Assembly (NCBI GenBank): GCA_033239005.1
Contig: BSQZ01000009.1
Coordinates: forward strand, 4,727,252-4,791,251
DNA length: 64,000 nt
DNA from: Lamellibrachia satsuma
Lineage: Eukaryota > Annelida > Polychaeta > Sabellida > Siboglinidae
Direction: 5' to 3'
A program made the position numbers and the translations under genes. How positions within the stretch are numbered: the stretch's first letter is position 1; each line of letters begins with the position of its first letter. A model generated the notes under the pieces. That model was not told the origin of the DNA and searched no databases. It saw only the letters and a program-made list of their open reading frames with translations. This document shows, in pieces, positions 18,701 through 33,700 of this stretch.

Positions 18701-21700
18701 TAAAAGCCTAGGTGCTGGCTGGTTCGTTCCATGTGAAATCAACCAATGGTCAAAAAGTTGGTGTTTAAGAATCCAAAAAAATTTTGATTTGACATGAAAT
18801 GACCCAGCTAGTCATATAAAATACTGTGGAGTTGGTATAGAATACCATAGACCAAAACCACTTGTGTAGACACAAAACAACAAAATGACTGATGTTGTAA
18901 CCATTAAGTGAAAAATAGCAATACAGTTCAACCGGAACAGAGTGTAGAAACTGTTTCTCCTTAGTACCATAGTGATAACTATTTGTCAGTAATTTTTTTT
19001 CAGTGATTTTTGCAGCTGTGATCTGTGTTAAACCAATGCATAAGTCTGTTGATTCGGCAAATGTGGTAATTCACCATTTTCCTAGAAATGCTTGAGTCGA
19101 AAATTAAATCTGTTGTCATGGTCTCAGGTTATACCAGTCTCAGGTTGTCTGCAGGCATGCATAGTAGTATTCCACACCAGTAATTGATTGATTGTTGAAA
19201 TTGATGAACAGTCAGTGTAATATGTGTTAACTAAATACAGTATTCAGAAGCTACCTGTTTGAAAGTGTAACAGATTTTAATGTGTTTATTGTTGGATATC
19301 CCAAGGGTTTGTCTAGTAGTCTCAACGAAATGGTCGACCCTGCCATTTGTATCCTTGTGTGAGCAATATAATTGACATCCATTGTTAGCTCTGTCAAGCT
19401 ACACATTCATTCAGGAGCATGCACTACAAATGTGCATTACCTATTGCACTACAAATGTGCATTACCTATTGCACTACAAACGTGCATTACCTATTGCACT
19501 ACAAACGTGCATTACCTATTGCACTACAAATGTGCATTACCTATTGCACTACAAATGTGCATTACCTATTGCACTACAAATGTGCATTACCTATTGCACT
19601 ACACTACTAAAAATAGGAAACTGTAATCCTAATCAACTAGTGCACGTACTCATGGGTATTGTGTAGTCCGGGTACACTCTGAGACTATGACACCAACCAC
19701 AGTCAGGGTTAGGTTTTAGCAACAAAATAGTTTTACAGGGAGGATTAATAAAAAACTGAAAAAAATATGTTTTTATTAGTTTTTACCAGATTTTTTTTTA
19801 AAACTACCAACAGAAAAATGCTGACAGACTGACTACCTGACTAAAAAATAAACATATGAAAAATATATTCATTGAGTTTTTTAATGAGTTAATACTGTTA
19901 CCATTAACCTTAACAGAAGGTTAATGGTAACAGTATTAGGGCGATTTAACGGGAAAGGTTGCAAAATAGTCTCATCAACCAGGATCAAAAAATAAAATGC
20001 ATTTATGTGGGAAAAAATGTTTATGAATTCAAAGTACAGATATACAGAAACGAGGAAATGTATGGGTTGAAGCTTGAACACTTGCACATTTTTTATTATG
20101 TGGGATTCTTTCAGAGATAGTCATAAATGTTGAACAAAAAGTGAACAACTGTCTTGCTTATTCTACATCACACATATGCCTCTAAATGCTCCCAAATGAT
20201 AATACTATTACTTCCTCTGCTATTGGCATACTTGAGTTTCACATATAGCTCATCATGGTGAATTTATTTGAACAAATGCTGCTTTTTCCAACCACATTTC
20301 TTGCTCTGATGGCTTTCATTAGCATTCTATTAAAAACTACAGTGTATACTGATAACCAACACACACATACAAACCACAGGTATGGTAGAACAACTGTGAG
20401 CAATTTTGTGTAAGTAGGGCTAGGCATTGTAATGTTAGCATATGCTATGTCAGTGCACTGAATTTGAAAAAAAAATATCAGGAAAGAACAAAATCTTTTA
20501 CAATTTACAGTTCAGCAGGCCCCAGTCAGGTTTATTATAAGAACTACAAACATTAAATAGCAGCTCATACAGCAACAGGTTACATGGAGAACACTAATTA
20601 TCTTAAAAGAAGAGTATAAATTTGAGTGAAAACAAGTCTTTCTCTCGTGGAAAAAGACACATTGACAAATTGGAAGCATATTTACAACCAGACTGATGTA
20701 ATTGACTCTGTAATAATGCTAAATGTTTGACAGAACAGCCAAGAATTACTGTGCATGCTTGTGGATTATGCTGTACAAAGCAACTGAATTGCTGTCATTG
20801 TAATGAACTCAAGGTCAGTTCGCTCAAGAAAGGAAATTTTGTTACATGTCTCTATACCATCTGTGCAACATTATAATAAGAGCAAACATTAAAACAGCTC
20901 AGAAGAACAACATATTAAGTGGTAAAAACTAATTTTGGTAAAAAAAAATACCTATAAAAGTTAATAAAAATATCCTTACACAAGTCAGTGTCTTAGTGTT
21001 GACAACCTTTCAACATATTTACATAAGTGATGTAATTGACTCTGCTACATGTGTGACACAACAGTCAGGAATTATTGTGAATGTCTGTGGGTTGTGCTGA
21101 ACAAAGCAACTGTATGTCTGTCATTCAGGAAATACAAACATTTGACAGTATTTAACTGTCTCTTGGACAAGTGTTTTCTAAAGTATGTGGATCTACTTGT
21201 GGATGGTGGTGTTGAAGGAACCCATGGCTCTACTTTTGGATGGTGGTGTTGAAGGAACCCATGGCTCTACTTGTGGATGGTGGTGTTGAAGGAACCCATG
21301 GCTCTACTTGTGGATGGTGGTGTTGAAGGAACCCATGGCTCTGCACCCGTCTGTGTGCCTACTTGTTCCTCAACTGCAACTTGGTCAATGTGATCATTGG
21401 GCCTAATGAGTGCCCTCTTCCTTTCCCTGTCTCGATTTCTTCCTGCTTGCACCACTTGCCTTGATTTTCTCTTGCAACACTCAGCCATCTTAGTCCTGAT
21501 ATACTGCATCTTTTCTTCTGCTGACAGATCTTTGAAATGCTTGATTGGTGGCTTATTCTGCTGCATCTGCTTTTCCTCGGCTGTGTGGTCATCTTTGCAT
21601 GCTCGTTTTTTGGATCCACTCTGCTTGTTCTTCTTGGCTTTCCACTGTGCTCTCCGTTTTTCCTTCTCTGTGTTAGACAGTGCTACAACTGGAACATAGC

Positions 21701-24700
21701 TTCTCCACTTACGGGTGTGTTCTATGTCGGTGTACGCCATGTACTGGATCCTTGTCCTTCAGAGTTTGCAAGTATCACGTTGGTCTACATGGAGTGGTGT
21801 CAATTGTGGAAGTTGAAGATCTGTTTCTTAGGGTCCAGCTGAATTTAACTTTGAGGTAACTCATCATGCTCTTCACTGTTCACTAAGAACATGTTTAATC
21901 CGGTATTAACCATTTTGAACAGTTTGTTCATCAAATCTAGCATTCAGTTACACTGTCATAAATCATCATTGGAGCTGCACTATGTTGTAAGCAATGTGAT
22001 GTCTGGACAGTACACATTTTTTTAAAGTGAATGGAGTCCACGTTTGGCATTTAATGTATAAAAAAAATTATATTTAATAAAACTTGTATTTTCAAAAGTT
22101 CTGCATTTCAGTTAAAATGAAAAAACATTTCTACAACAAACTAAGAAGTGTACTCTTTGTATCTCTGTGAAAATGTTGATAAAATAATGTTGAATGACCC
22201 CTAGACATCCAATTAAACCAAATATGAACATGCAGAGGGTGCTGTAAAACTAGTTGTTCAGGAAAGGACATTACCAACAAAACTTTAATATCATTTTACA
22301 GATAATCCAAGAGCCACACTGTTCCTTAAATTATTTTTAGCCAGTCTATGCATGCATAGTTAGAAATCTATGTCTACGAATCCTGCCCCCTAGCCACCAA
22401 TTTCATCATATCTAGTTGTTCAGGAAAGGACACATTTTTACGGAATTTGTTCTTACTGAAGTAATTGTTAGGCCAGACAATATAGCTCAGGTTGCTGGAG
22501 GCTGAACATTATATAATTTTATCCAGATACATGTAGCAATATTTTAATGCGTAATGCGTCACCTTTCCTGCCTTTTAAATCAGTTAGAAGTGGAAATGTT
22601 CAGGAAAGGACAGTACTGTTATTTATTTTACGGAAAGTCATGCAGTCCATTCAAATCAACATAAAACAAAAAGTATTTGGTCAGTCTTGACCAAACTTGG
22701 GATATGCATTTCTGAGGGTATATAGAAGTATTGCTGAATTTCACTTGCTTCCCATAACATGTTGCTGTTAATTCTCATGTGGTTTAGTTTCATAAAAAAT
22801 GCAAATGAGACTGAGAAGCCTATGAAATTTCACATATATATGCTCGTAGATAAATAACCGTAATAGTAAATGCTCTGAAATTTTCAGTGAAGATTGCTTT
22901 GTCAATACTTATCTAAGAGACACAAAGATACAACACTAAACCGTATTGGTCTAAGTATTTGGAGCAAGTTAGACATAACGGTCATTTTGCAACCTTTCCC
23001 GTGAAATCACCCATTAACTCATTAGAAAACTCAATGAACATATTTTTCATCAGTTTATTTTTTAGTCAGATTAGGTTAAGCGGGGTAGTTTTTTACCAGC
23101 AAAAACCTGTTTTTTTTGTCAGGATGGTTAGTCAAAACTGGTTTTAAAAAATTTTGTTTTTACTGTTTTGCATGGTGGTAAAAACAACCCAATTCTGACT
23201 ACCTGGTGCATTTCAAATAAAATAAATAAGTAAGGTCACATCTGGCTGATTTATTGTCATTCATATCATGAGTAAACAGATATTATGACTTGAGGTGTTT
23301 GTTTACCAGTATGCTAACTGGGCAGATTGGTAGACGTTTAAAAAAATTAGCATAATTTTCATCGTAAGCAGTATGAGTTTTTTTTTAAAGTAATCATTTC
23401 TGTTGTTCGCTAGTGTTACCATGTCTATTTTAGCTAAAGCCCCCCTTTTTTATCAAATACAAATTGCTTTAGCCACATTTTTTATGTGCATCAAGAAAAC
23501 ACAGGCTTGTGTATTCTGCAGGCTTCACAAAGGAAATGCTAGTGGCCAAATGGGTAACTTGTTTAGCCAAATCCGATATTATGTGGCATATGGCCCAAAT
23601 GGCCAACGGGACACGCTAGCCTAGTATGAAGGCGTACAAGTATTGATGCAATAGGTTAGTTTGAGTGTTACATATAGTATTATAATATTGGACAACAATA
23701 AATAAGATTTATTTTGACATTATGTATTATTTTTATTTTTTGCTTTGGCTAAGTATTTAGTACAAATGGTACGTTAAAGGAATATCTCAAAACATCGATT
23801 TACAACACTACATGAAATCAATTTCATTTAACTTCAGACCCCCTTCAATACATGAAACTTTTAATTACATCGACCTGTGGGTACCCTTAACAATTTCCCT
23901 ATACTTCAGACAGTAATACATCATGACACTAAATAAATGGCTGCTTAACCTTCCCACTAATGTAAAACATTTCATGTTTTGAAATAATCCCTAAGATATC
24001 AATGGGATAATGAAAATATGATGAGGAGAACCAGAATTTTAAATCTGGTTGACTCTGGAATAAAAAATACATTGTATACTCAATTTGGACATTGCAATGT
24101 AATTGAGCATATCCTGCATAACCAGGTGCCTATTGGAAGACATCAGACTTTTCCAGATTAAAATTATGTTATATTGTTATCAGTGAAAGAGGAAAGACAA
24201 AGACATCAGCGTAGCATGCCCGTTCATGTATGTCCTGGGGCTGTTTGTTTGATCATACCTTCGATAACGTCATCTGTGTGCAGTGTGAGAGATTGTTTAT
24301 TGTGTCTGTCTTTACCCTGGAGGCTGTGTACACAGTGTGATTACTAGTGAAAGGAAAATGTTGGAATCATTGAATACCTTGTGTTTGGCAGATTCTTGCT
24401 ACTAAATCATGCATGCATGTAATTGTAGTCCCATGGTGAAATGGCATGATAATTTTGTAAAATAATCTGATGGATACCATACACTGAACTTGGAACATGG
24501 TAGGGCATTGATAAAAAACTGAATCATATCTTGCCTAGGCATTCTTGTAATTGGAGAGAAACAGTTTTGTTTCTCAATGTGTTATTGGTAATGTTAAATC
24601 ATCAGTTGCCAAGTACACTGTGCTTGTGTATGTGTAACTATATAATGATGACCAGAAACTGGAAGTTGCTCCGGAGACTTGGTGTTCACAGATGCACATC

Positions 24701-27700
24701 TGGTAAAGTTCGCTGCGCTTCTCGGAAGTCAACTTGACTCACCAAATTAGTTTACATCTTTGGTACAGTTCCAGGACGTTTTCAAGTTAGTATAGGATAC
24801 ATTTACATGTTGACGGACCAGTTTGCCATGGAATTTTACCACTGTATCCTACATTGCAAGTGTTTAAAACCTGGTTTAAACTGTTCCTGTCCATTGGGTT
24901 TAGGAAGCCTAAGAGGTCAGAACCCACCTAAAGCAATCATTATTACGATATTGTCTAAAACGTGCTAAAAGACACTCTTTGATGAAATGGATGTCCAATA
25001 TTCATGCAATATATTTTTTTAAACTCACTATTGGCTGTAGGATGTTTTGTATTTGTGAGTTTGATAGGCTATATGCAGACTGCTATCATTGTCCACACAT
25101 CTTCATTTGTTGGTAAAAGTGTCAAGATGATAAACTAATGTTATACCAGGCTACGTCAAGTCATAACACAGCAAGGTCCATACAAGTGCTTGCGGGTGCC
25201 TTTTTTCAAATAATTTTTTACACTGGTTTCTTAGTGGCAAGAATGATTCGTGCCTCGTTTAAAATATGGTAAAGTCATGGAATATAGAAAGTTTGAAACC
25301 CAAGCCAGAAAATGGGACGCTAGTGAAATATTTGTAGCAATAATCAGTCGGTGAAGGTTTGACGATTGCTGAATTGTATATGAAATATCTACGGTGCTAA
25401 ACAGGTGTACTTTTTATGATATTATTGTTATTTTATACGAACTATCTGCCACAGAGTGATCTCTGTTGGAGTACTACATAGATAAGTATCTCTGGCGAAT
25501 CGCTTTGCTACCGTCAGACCATAGAGAGCACAGTCTGCTCCACTTGTATCAATTAAAGAATGACAGGTGCTTTGATGTAGTTTTTCAATAATTAAATAGG
25601 TCTTCTTTAATCTTCTGAATTATTCATCTTTGTTTTAGTAGGCCACATGGTCAGTCATTCTGTAGAGACTTGCTGGTTGCTCTAAGTGCAGGCCATTTGT
25701 GGTGAACATTGGACCAATGTTGCAGGTGTTTCCTAGTGAGAAAACATCGTAATACCGGATAATTATGTTGTACATCATTTATCATGTAACTGTTGGTGTG
25801 TCCCCACAGTTCAGTGGCATTGATTAATTTATGACTTTCTTATGTGCTGCTAAAGCAAGATGTTGGTGAATATTTATTTGGGCAATTAGTTTAGCATGTT
25901 AAATAAATACAGTGCTGCAGATCTGTTATGTATGTATAGCAAATTAGCATTACATCTGGAGTGGCAATAATAATCAAATTTGCATGTATTTCATGGGAAT
26001 ACGTTTAGGATAAAATAATAAAATATAATAAACTGTTGATCAAAACTGTGTTACTCTGAAAAGTAGCTAAACGTCCTTTGATGTATAGTTTACCATTCTT
26101 TGACAAATTTCTTGTTGAAATTCCACTTACATTTTATGAGACATTGTTTAATGATTTGGATTTGACTTTATTATTAAGTATGATTAACAAACTGTTTAGA
26201 AATGTGGACAATACTTTGTATAAACCAAAGTGTGTATATGCATGTTTGTAGATATGTAACGTTTTATTGTATATGTATGTATCTGTGTGTATGCATACAT
26301 ACATCATAAGCCTTATCTTAACACAGACATGCAAGTGTTAAATGTAACACATACATAAGATCCCGTTCTTGTTGTGGAGTCTATCAACACATTGTAGTCA
26401 GTAATGTTGACTAGGCTCCTGGCCAGTCATCCAAACAGTGTTTGTTTCCCCTCATCTTCTACACAACAGTTATGAATAGAACGGGGTCGCGGAAAGTGCA
26501 ACTCATCTCTGTCAGTGTGCTTGCGCGTGTGTGTGTGTGCGTGCACATGCATGCATGCCAGCCATCAGATAAGACGGTGCATGTGCCTTACCGCCAGAAA
26601 GACTATCATTAGCTGTAATCAGTGCCTGGAGGCAGGTTTGTTGTACCTGACAGAGTAGATGAGAAGGTGTAAGTTGATAGGTGGCTTGTGTAGGATGCTT
26701 CTTTGTAGACAGATTGCAGAATGCCCTTAGGGAGTGTGTCAACAGTAAGCACACTGATGTCTGATAAGACCATGAATTACTTCACCTAAAATAAACACAC
26801 TCTTTATGTTGGCTGTATGGATGTCTACTATCATGTCGGTGACATCGACCTATTTCATTTCAGGCTTTTTGTTAGTGTAGTTATCGTTGTAAGTAATGTG
26901 GCTCATGTTTCGAAGAAAATATATTGTATCGATGAATAGTTGAATTCCATTGCTACAACAGCACTTGTTAGTCAGCGTACACAACAAACTTTGATAGTAG
27001 TCATAGTACTAAGTGAAATCCATTATTGATGTAGGAACATCCCACTGGAAAGAAAGCAACAAGGAGAAATCAATAAGCGCATTTAATGTGTGGCGTAGAC
27101 TCATTATATGCCCGTCAGTGATTCATAACAAGGTAGTTAGGGGTGTCCCATGAATTAGTGTGTTTCACTGTTCAGATGTTGTTAAGTAACACTGTGGTGA
27201 TGTTTTACATTTACCACTGAGGGTCCATGTAGAATTGTGGTTCGTCCCACTAAGCCGTATGCAATATTAAAAAAAATCTTATGATAGATTTCAGTTAGAC
27301 TAGTGATTTTGGGCCGTGGATCCAAATGTGTTGATTTATATCAAACGGCATGCAACATCTCACATTTGTTAACACCATAATTCATATTGCTGACACTTTG
27401 AGCACATGCATAAAACCATAACTTATGCATATCGATAAAATGTAGTTTATTTGATAACAAACTAGAATCCATTGAATTTCCTTTGATGTCCATAAGATGC
27501 AAAAATGTTGACTGATGGTCTAAAAGGCTGCTATTTTCATAGGTTGGTGTAGGCAGTAAATAATGTATAGATGAGATCTATACCTCGAATTAATACACTC
27601 ATAGGGTATGATTATCTTGATAAGTGTATTATGTGGTTAGATAATTGTTTTTCTATCCATAATATTGGTGCTTCACGTTTGAAAAAAACGAGGCGAGCAA

Positions 27701-30700
27701 AAAATTGCTTGCCTACTGTCTTAGCCATGAAACCGACATCGCAGCCTAATGCTTAATTTATCAAAGATCAACAATTGGACTCCCTTTCCCTTTATGACTT
27801 TGTCATCATCGACTTTATGCCTAACTAACCAGTTCAACAAAATTCTGTGTGTCAATGCTAATTTACAGGACATGAATTAACCTTTCGAGCATATAATTTA
27901 TACGGGTGCCTTATTCGACCGAATAAGCATACAGTACACTCAAGTAAAAATTGGGCCATGGAAAAATGTCAAGGAATCTGTTCTTATAAGCATACACCAA
28001 ATTTGTTTAACCTGATGCACCCTGAACACCGAAATTTCGGTGTTGGGATGTAGTGTTCATATTGATCGCTATGTGGCGCCACGCTCGTTCGCTTTGGTTA
28101 TGCTGTTGGTGCCCGGATGAAAACAACACGTGCGGACGTTTTGAGCCATTTCTCGAATCGATCCGTCAATTATTAGTATTTTTGCGAATTTTTTGAAAGT
28201 GACCGATATTTTGTCAACGTTTTACGATTCATGGTTATGAAGACTATGAGCGGGCATTGCATCTGTTGGGTTTTACATCCGATAATTCGGATGTAAATGA
28301 CATTAGTAGCGGCCAAGACAACAACATCGATGTGTCAATGATGTGTTTTTACTGTATTCATTGTCTTTTGACGTAACATTTGACTCACATTTGCAGAATT
28401 ACTGCATTTATATTCTTTGAATTTTTCTTTTCTTTCCATCAGTTATTATACTACAATATATGGTGTGCTCTGGTATATATGTCAATAGATTACATGTACC
28501 TATGAAACATTCATTATTATGCATTTTGTGAACAGTTTTGTGTGCTTTATATGTATATATGCGATCAACCAAAATCATAGTACTTGCATGCTAATTGTAA
28601 TATTTCACAGGTAAATGCAGATATTATTATAATTTCTCTTGCTGCTCATAGAGGACATGTAGGCCTACCTTGCAGTACCAAACTTGCCTCATTTTGTGCT
28701 TTATTGTGTCCATGAGTGACGAAATAAAACTAGATTTCGTATTTAATTTTTCACTTTGCAGTTGTTTACATATGCTAATTATATGCTAATTAGCCACAGT
28801 TAATCAAAACATTGATAGTGTTATTACCATTGGTAAGATAAATATTCTGTGATTCAGAATATGTATATATTGTAAGGGTTTTGACGAAGACTTTACGTCT
28901 TACAGTGCATTTCATAATCCCATGGGTTGAAACAAAATCAACTCCCCCAGAAATTCAGGGCTTATCAGGTTAACACTAGTGTTGTCATTTGATGACTGGT
29001 GTAGAAAGAAAATAAGAAAATAAATCAATGTAAAATAAAAATAAATTACACAACACAGCAATACTGTGCATTAACTAATATTTTACTGACACAAAGTAGT
29101 TATAGCCACATGTGACATAATTATCAAATGTAGACACGTATTCAAAGAGTAATTCATGTCTCAACAGAATTAAGCAATAAAGTTACACCTTAGCCCCTGT
29201 GTAACAAATAGAAACAATCGTCCAGCGTCTACAGCAGAACTCCGTCCAATGAGCTACCGTATTCTACCTAATAAGCGTACACTACGTTCGACAAAAATTG
29301 GGCCATGTAAAAATGTCAAGGAATCTGTTCTTATAAGCGTACACCAACATTTTTTCTCTAGACAATAAGCTAACTTTTTAACACTAGTGGTGTAATTTGG
29401 TGACTAGTATAGAACAACTGAAAAGTGGTGCCAACTGTTTAACACCAGATGGCGACACTTTTCAGTTGTTCCACGCTAGTCAGATTACAATAATTATGGA
29501 TCCTGCCGATTAATAACAGGTGTTTGCTAATTAGGGCATGTACGCTTAATAGGTCAAATACGGTATATGTTTAGCTACCAGTACTAGAGGGAGCCACAAT
29601 CATCTCGAGTAGGAGGCACGTTATTCTAGTAATTTGCACAAGTGATAAATAAAAAATTTATTTGCTTTGACAGCTCCAAAATACAAAATGTAATTGAAGA
29701 TGTTTACAATATTATGAAATTAAGAAATCCATTAGAAAATGAGTTGGAGCTCTTTAAAACTTAGATACTACAGTTCATAAAAGTATTGGTACTGGTTAGA
29801 TCATTCATAATTTGTAAGTATTGTCAAATTTAATTTTGTTTATGAAAAATGCTTGTTTACAACGAGTTCCACTTACAAAAACTAATGATGCAGATCCTGA
29901 ACATCATGACGATTACAACGGTTACAACAGTACAACAGATTACAACAGTACAACAGATTACTGGGGGATTTAGTGATGCTGTCTGTCCACTGACTTGCTA
30001 GTAAAGGCAGTGTAATAGTGTGTAGTGTTGTGAGCTTAGTGACAGAAATACATTAGAAATCTTATTTCTAACTAAACATGTCTGCAAAAACTATCTTGTT
30101 CAAATGTTCCACTTTCACTCTGTGTGTAGTAGTACTGCGTTGTTGTCTAGACTGACACGTATATAATATGCGAATGAACATGAGACACTGTGTCGAGATT
30201 GCCGTTAAATGACGTATGTGATGTGATTTGGCAGACTCAAATGTTGCGGCGGCTGCGGCAGACTCGAACAGCACACGACAGACATTTGCTGCGTGCAAGG
30301 TGTGCGGTGACAAGGCATCAGGCTACCACTACGGCGTGACGTCCTGTGAAGGGTGCAAGGTAATGCCGTAATGCTAGCACCGTTTTGTTTAGACACCAGC
30401 CAAGTTACCAGGCTTTGCACCGGGAGGAAAGGCAGCGACTGCAAGAGCTTATATATTCTGTTTGCTTTTCCTGATTCTGGTTCGGCACGTGATCTCCTAC
30501 CTAAGAATTTCTTCATTTCTGTTCTGTCCTTCATATTCCATGTCAATAGAGCATCATGGCAACAGCTGGACTTATGTTAGAAAGACGAGGATAGGGATAA
30601 ATAGCACTCTTTCACGCAATCCCATAGCCAAGGTATATAAAAAACTTAGCTCAGATTTGTTTTCTTTTAAGCAACATTCTCTTACCCTAATTCTTTATAT

Positions 30701-33700
30701 GAGCAGAATGATAAATAGCTCTCATTCGCTCACTTTCGTGCCCAAGTAATATATATAATTAACATGGTGTAAACGCAGATTTGTTTTCTCCTATAAAGCA
30801 GTATTCTCCTACCACAGTCCTTAGAATACCGTATCCTTTTACATATTGCTAAGTCTGCACATGAGGATACTTTTTCTTGTGTCGTTGCTTCTACAAAGAT
30901 TTCCTTTTTGCAAGTGCATTTCGCCCACACAGCTGCGACTCACAAGTCACGACATCAAGTCATCCATCAGTTGTGGACCTGACAGACAAATTACAGATAT
31001 AATTCATGACTTTGTCCCACGTTCATGTTGATTTTTTAGAGAGAGAAAAATAACGACAGATTTTAAAGGAAAATCCCAGCAGGTTGATGGAAGATTAAAT
31101 ATTAACATGTCTGGTTCTAGAAAATTCTAAATGGAAGCTTTTGCAAATTTGCAGTGTTAAAAAACAGTTAACATTGTTTGGAAAAGTAAACTATAGTCTA
31201 ACCCCAGCATTGAGTAGCTGTTCCCTCTCTGGTCATGTTTGTGTGGTCTGACCCCAGCATTGAGCAGCTGTTTCCTCACTGATCACGTGTGTGGTCTGAC
31301 CCCAGCATTGAGCAGCTGTTCCCTCACTGATCACGTGTGTGGTCTGACCCCAGCATTGAGCAGCAGTTCCCTCACTGATCACGTGTGTGGTCTGACCCCA
31401 GATTTGAGCAGCTGTTCCCTCACTGATCACGTGTGTGGTCTGACCCCAGCATTGAGCAACTGTCCCCTCACTGATCACGTGTGTGTGTGGTCTGACCCCA
31501 GCATTGAGCAGCTGTTCCCTCACTGATCACGTTTGTGTGGTCTGACCCCAGCATTGAGCAGCTGTTCCCTCACTGATCACGTGTGTGGTCTGACCCCAGC
31601 ATCGAGCAGCTGTTCCCTCACTGATCACGTGTGTGGTCTGACCCCAGCATTGAGCAGCTGTTCCCTCACTGATCACGTGTGTGGTCTGACCCCAGCATTG
31701 AGCAGCAGTTCCCTCACTGATCATGTGTGTGGTCTGACCCCAGATTTGAGCAGCTGTTCCCTCACTGATCATGTGTGTGGTCTGACCCCAGATTTGAGCA
31801 GCTGTTCCCTCACTGATCACGTGTGTGATCTGATCCCAGATTTGAGTAGCTGTTCCCTCACTGATCACGTGTGTGGTCTGACCCCAGATTTGAGCAGCTG
31901 TTCCCTCACTGATCACGTGTGTGGTCTGACCCCAGCATTGAGCAACTGTTCCATCACTGATCACATGGTGGTGTTTTTGTTGCGGTTCTGGTGCTGAGAT
32001 GTGTATTGTATAGACGCCATGCAGTACCAGTACAATGTTTGAAGTGCAAGTGTTTTGGCATTGATATGTTGTTGTTGTTGTTGACTTCTGGTGACACAAT
32101 TCCCTCACTGATCACGTGTGTGGTCTGACCCCAGCATTGAGCAACTGTCCCCTCACTGATCACGTGTGTGGTCTGACCCCAGATTTGAGCAGCTGTTCCC
32201 TCACTGATCACGTGTGTGGTCTGACCCCAGCATTGAGCAGCAGTTCCCTCACTGATCACGTGTGTGGTCTGACCCCAGATTTGAGCAGCTGTTCCCTCAC
32301 TGATCACGTGTGTGGTCTGACCCCAGCATTGAGCAACTGTTCCATCACTGATCACATGGTGGTGTTTTTGTTGCGGTTCTGGTGCTGAGATGTATAGACG
32401 CCATGCAGTACCAGTACAATGTTTGAAGTGCAAGTGTTTTGGCATTGATATGTTGTTGTTGTTGTTGTTGACTTCTGGTGACACAATTGGGGGTCAGGGG
32501 TCAAGTAGTTAGATGGAAGGACTGTTTACTTTTTATGTTGATCTCTTCATGGCTTAGTATCTGTGTCGGGGGGGGGGGGGTCAGTGCTCATGCAAAACAT
32601 CAGTAAAAGTGTACTTGTTCAAGTGCAAAGTTCTGAGTATTTGAATTGGGATGAATGAAATACTTGGAAAAGTAGTACTTTGTTGACAGTCACCTGTATA
32701 TATTTATTGAGTTTGATGCCTAGAAATCGAGTGTGGACGTGACTGTATGGTTGTATGTATGGGGGTGTGTTGTTATGATGCAAATGTACGTTGCACCGAC
32801 ATACTTATAGTAGTAAAGTGGACTTATGTTACAAAATGTATTATGATTTCTACATGTAGTTAAGATTTCTGTATCTATTTGTGATTGAATACTTAAAATT
32901 TCTGTATCTATTTATGATTGAATACAGGTACACACACGTTAATCCCAACTCTGGGTTAATTTTGGATGCAATATATTGCTCCGTAGAATCGATGATGTTT
33001 TTAATAATAAGTTTATTTTGAATTATAATCATTGAGATTAAATATTACACGAATATATGTTGACTGTGTAGTTTATATTTTTTATGTATAAAATAAAAAT
33101 AAATAACTAAAATAAAAAAGGTGTAGTTGCAAATTTAAAACTGACATTAAGCTTGTTGTAATTGTGCGCTGGTCTAATTGATGTACTGCATGCCACAGGG
33201 ATTCTTCCGACGCAGCATACAGAAGCAGATCGAGTATCGGTGTTTGCGAGATGGCAAGTGCATGGTGATACGTCTCAACCGAAACCGATGCCAGTACTGT
33301 CGCTTCAAGAAGTGTCTTGCCGTCGGCATGTCACGTGACTGTATGTTCAATGATCTCTTTTATCCTATTTTGTGCGTGCGGGTGGGCATGCGTGTGTGCA
33401 TATGTTTTGTTTGCCTTTGTGGCCGGAACACAAGTGTATTAGACAGTGATTGAGTGAATGTTACAGACAGTATGGATGGTGCAATTGACCTTGTGAACAT
33501 TTTGTGTTTGGAATTTAAACATCAGTTATGTTAGTGACAATTGTTCCTCAGTCTTTCTATGGCATGCTGTCCTTTCAAGGTTATTGTACACACAATGTTG
33601 TCAATAGATGGATGAACACACAATGTTGTCAATAGATGGGTGAACACACAATGTTGTCTATAGATGCGTGAACACACAATGTTGTCAATAAATGGATGAA

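Larger units (their letters stand above)
19697..23205. mobile_element. 3.5-kb DNA transposon with long terminal inverted repeats
   Basis: The left arm (about 19697-19970) and the reverse complement of the right arm (about 22974-23205) share GACTAAAAAATAAAC, ATTCATTGAGTTTT and CACGGGAAAGGTTGCAAAAT-type blocks, giving TIRs of over 200 bp. The interior has a 157-aa ORF (21267-21740, minus), a pair of diverged internal repeats (about 20690-20800 and 21020-21130) and three copies of TGTTCAGGAAAGGACA. The exact termini, target duplication and superfamily are not resolved. Confidence 0.75.

Noticed and set aside
19421..19604. CRISPR-like regular repeats
   Set aside because: Contiguous tandem repeats without unique spacers, in an animal genome.
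31233..32484. 95-193 aa repetitive ORFs on both strands
   Set aside because: By-product of the 48-bp tandem repeat; intronic in E78, with no conserved domain.
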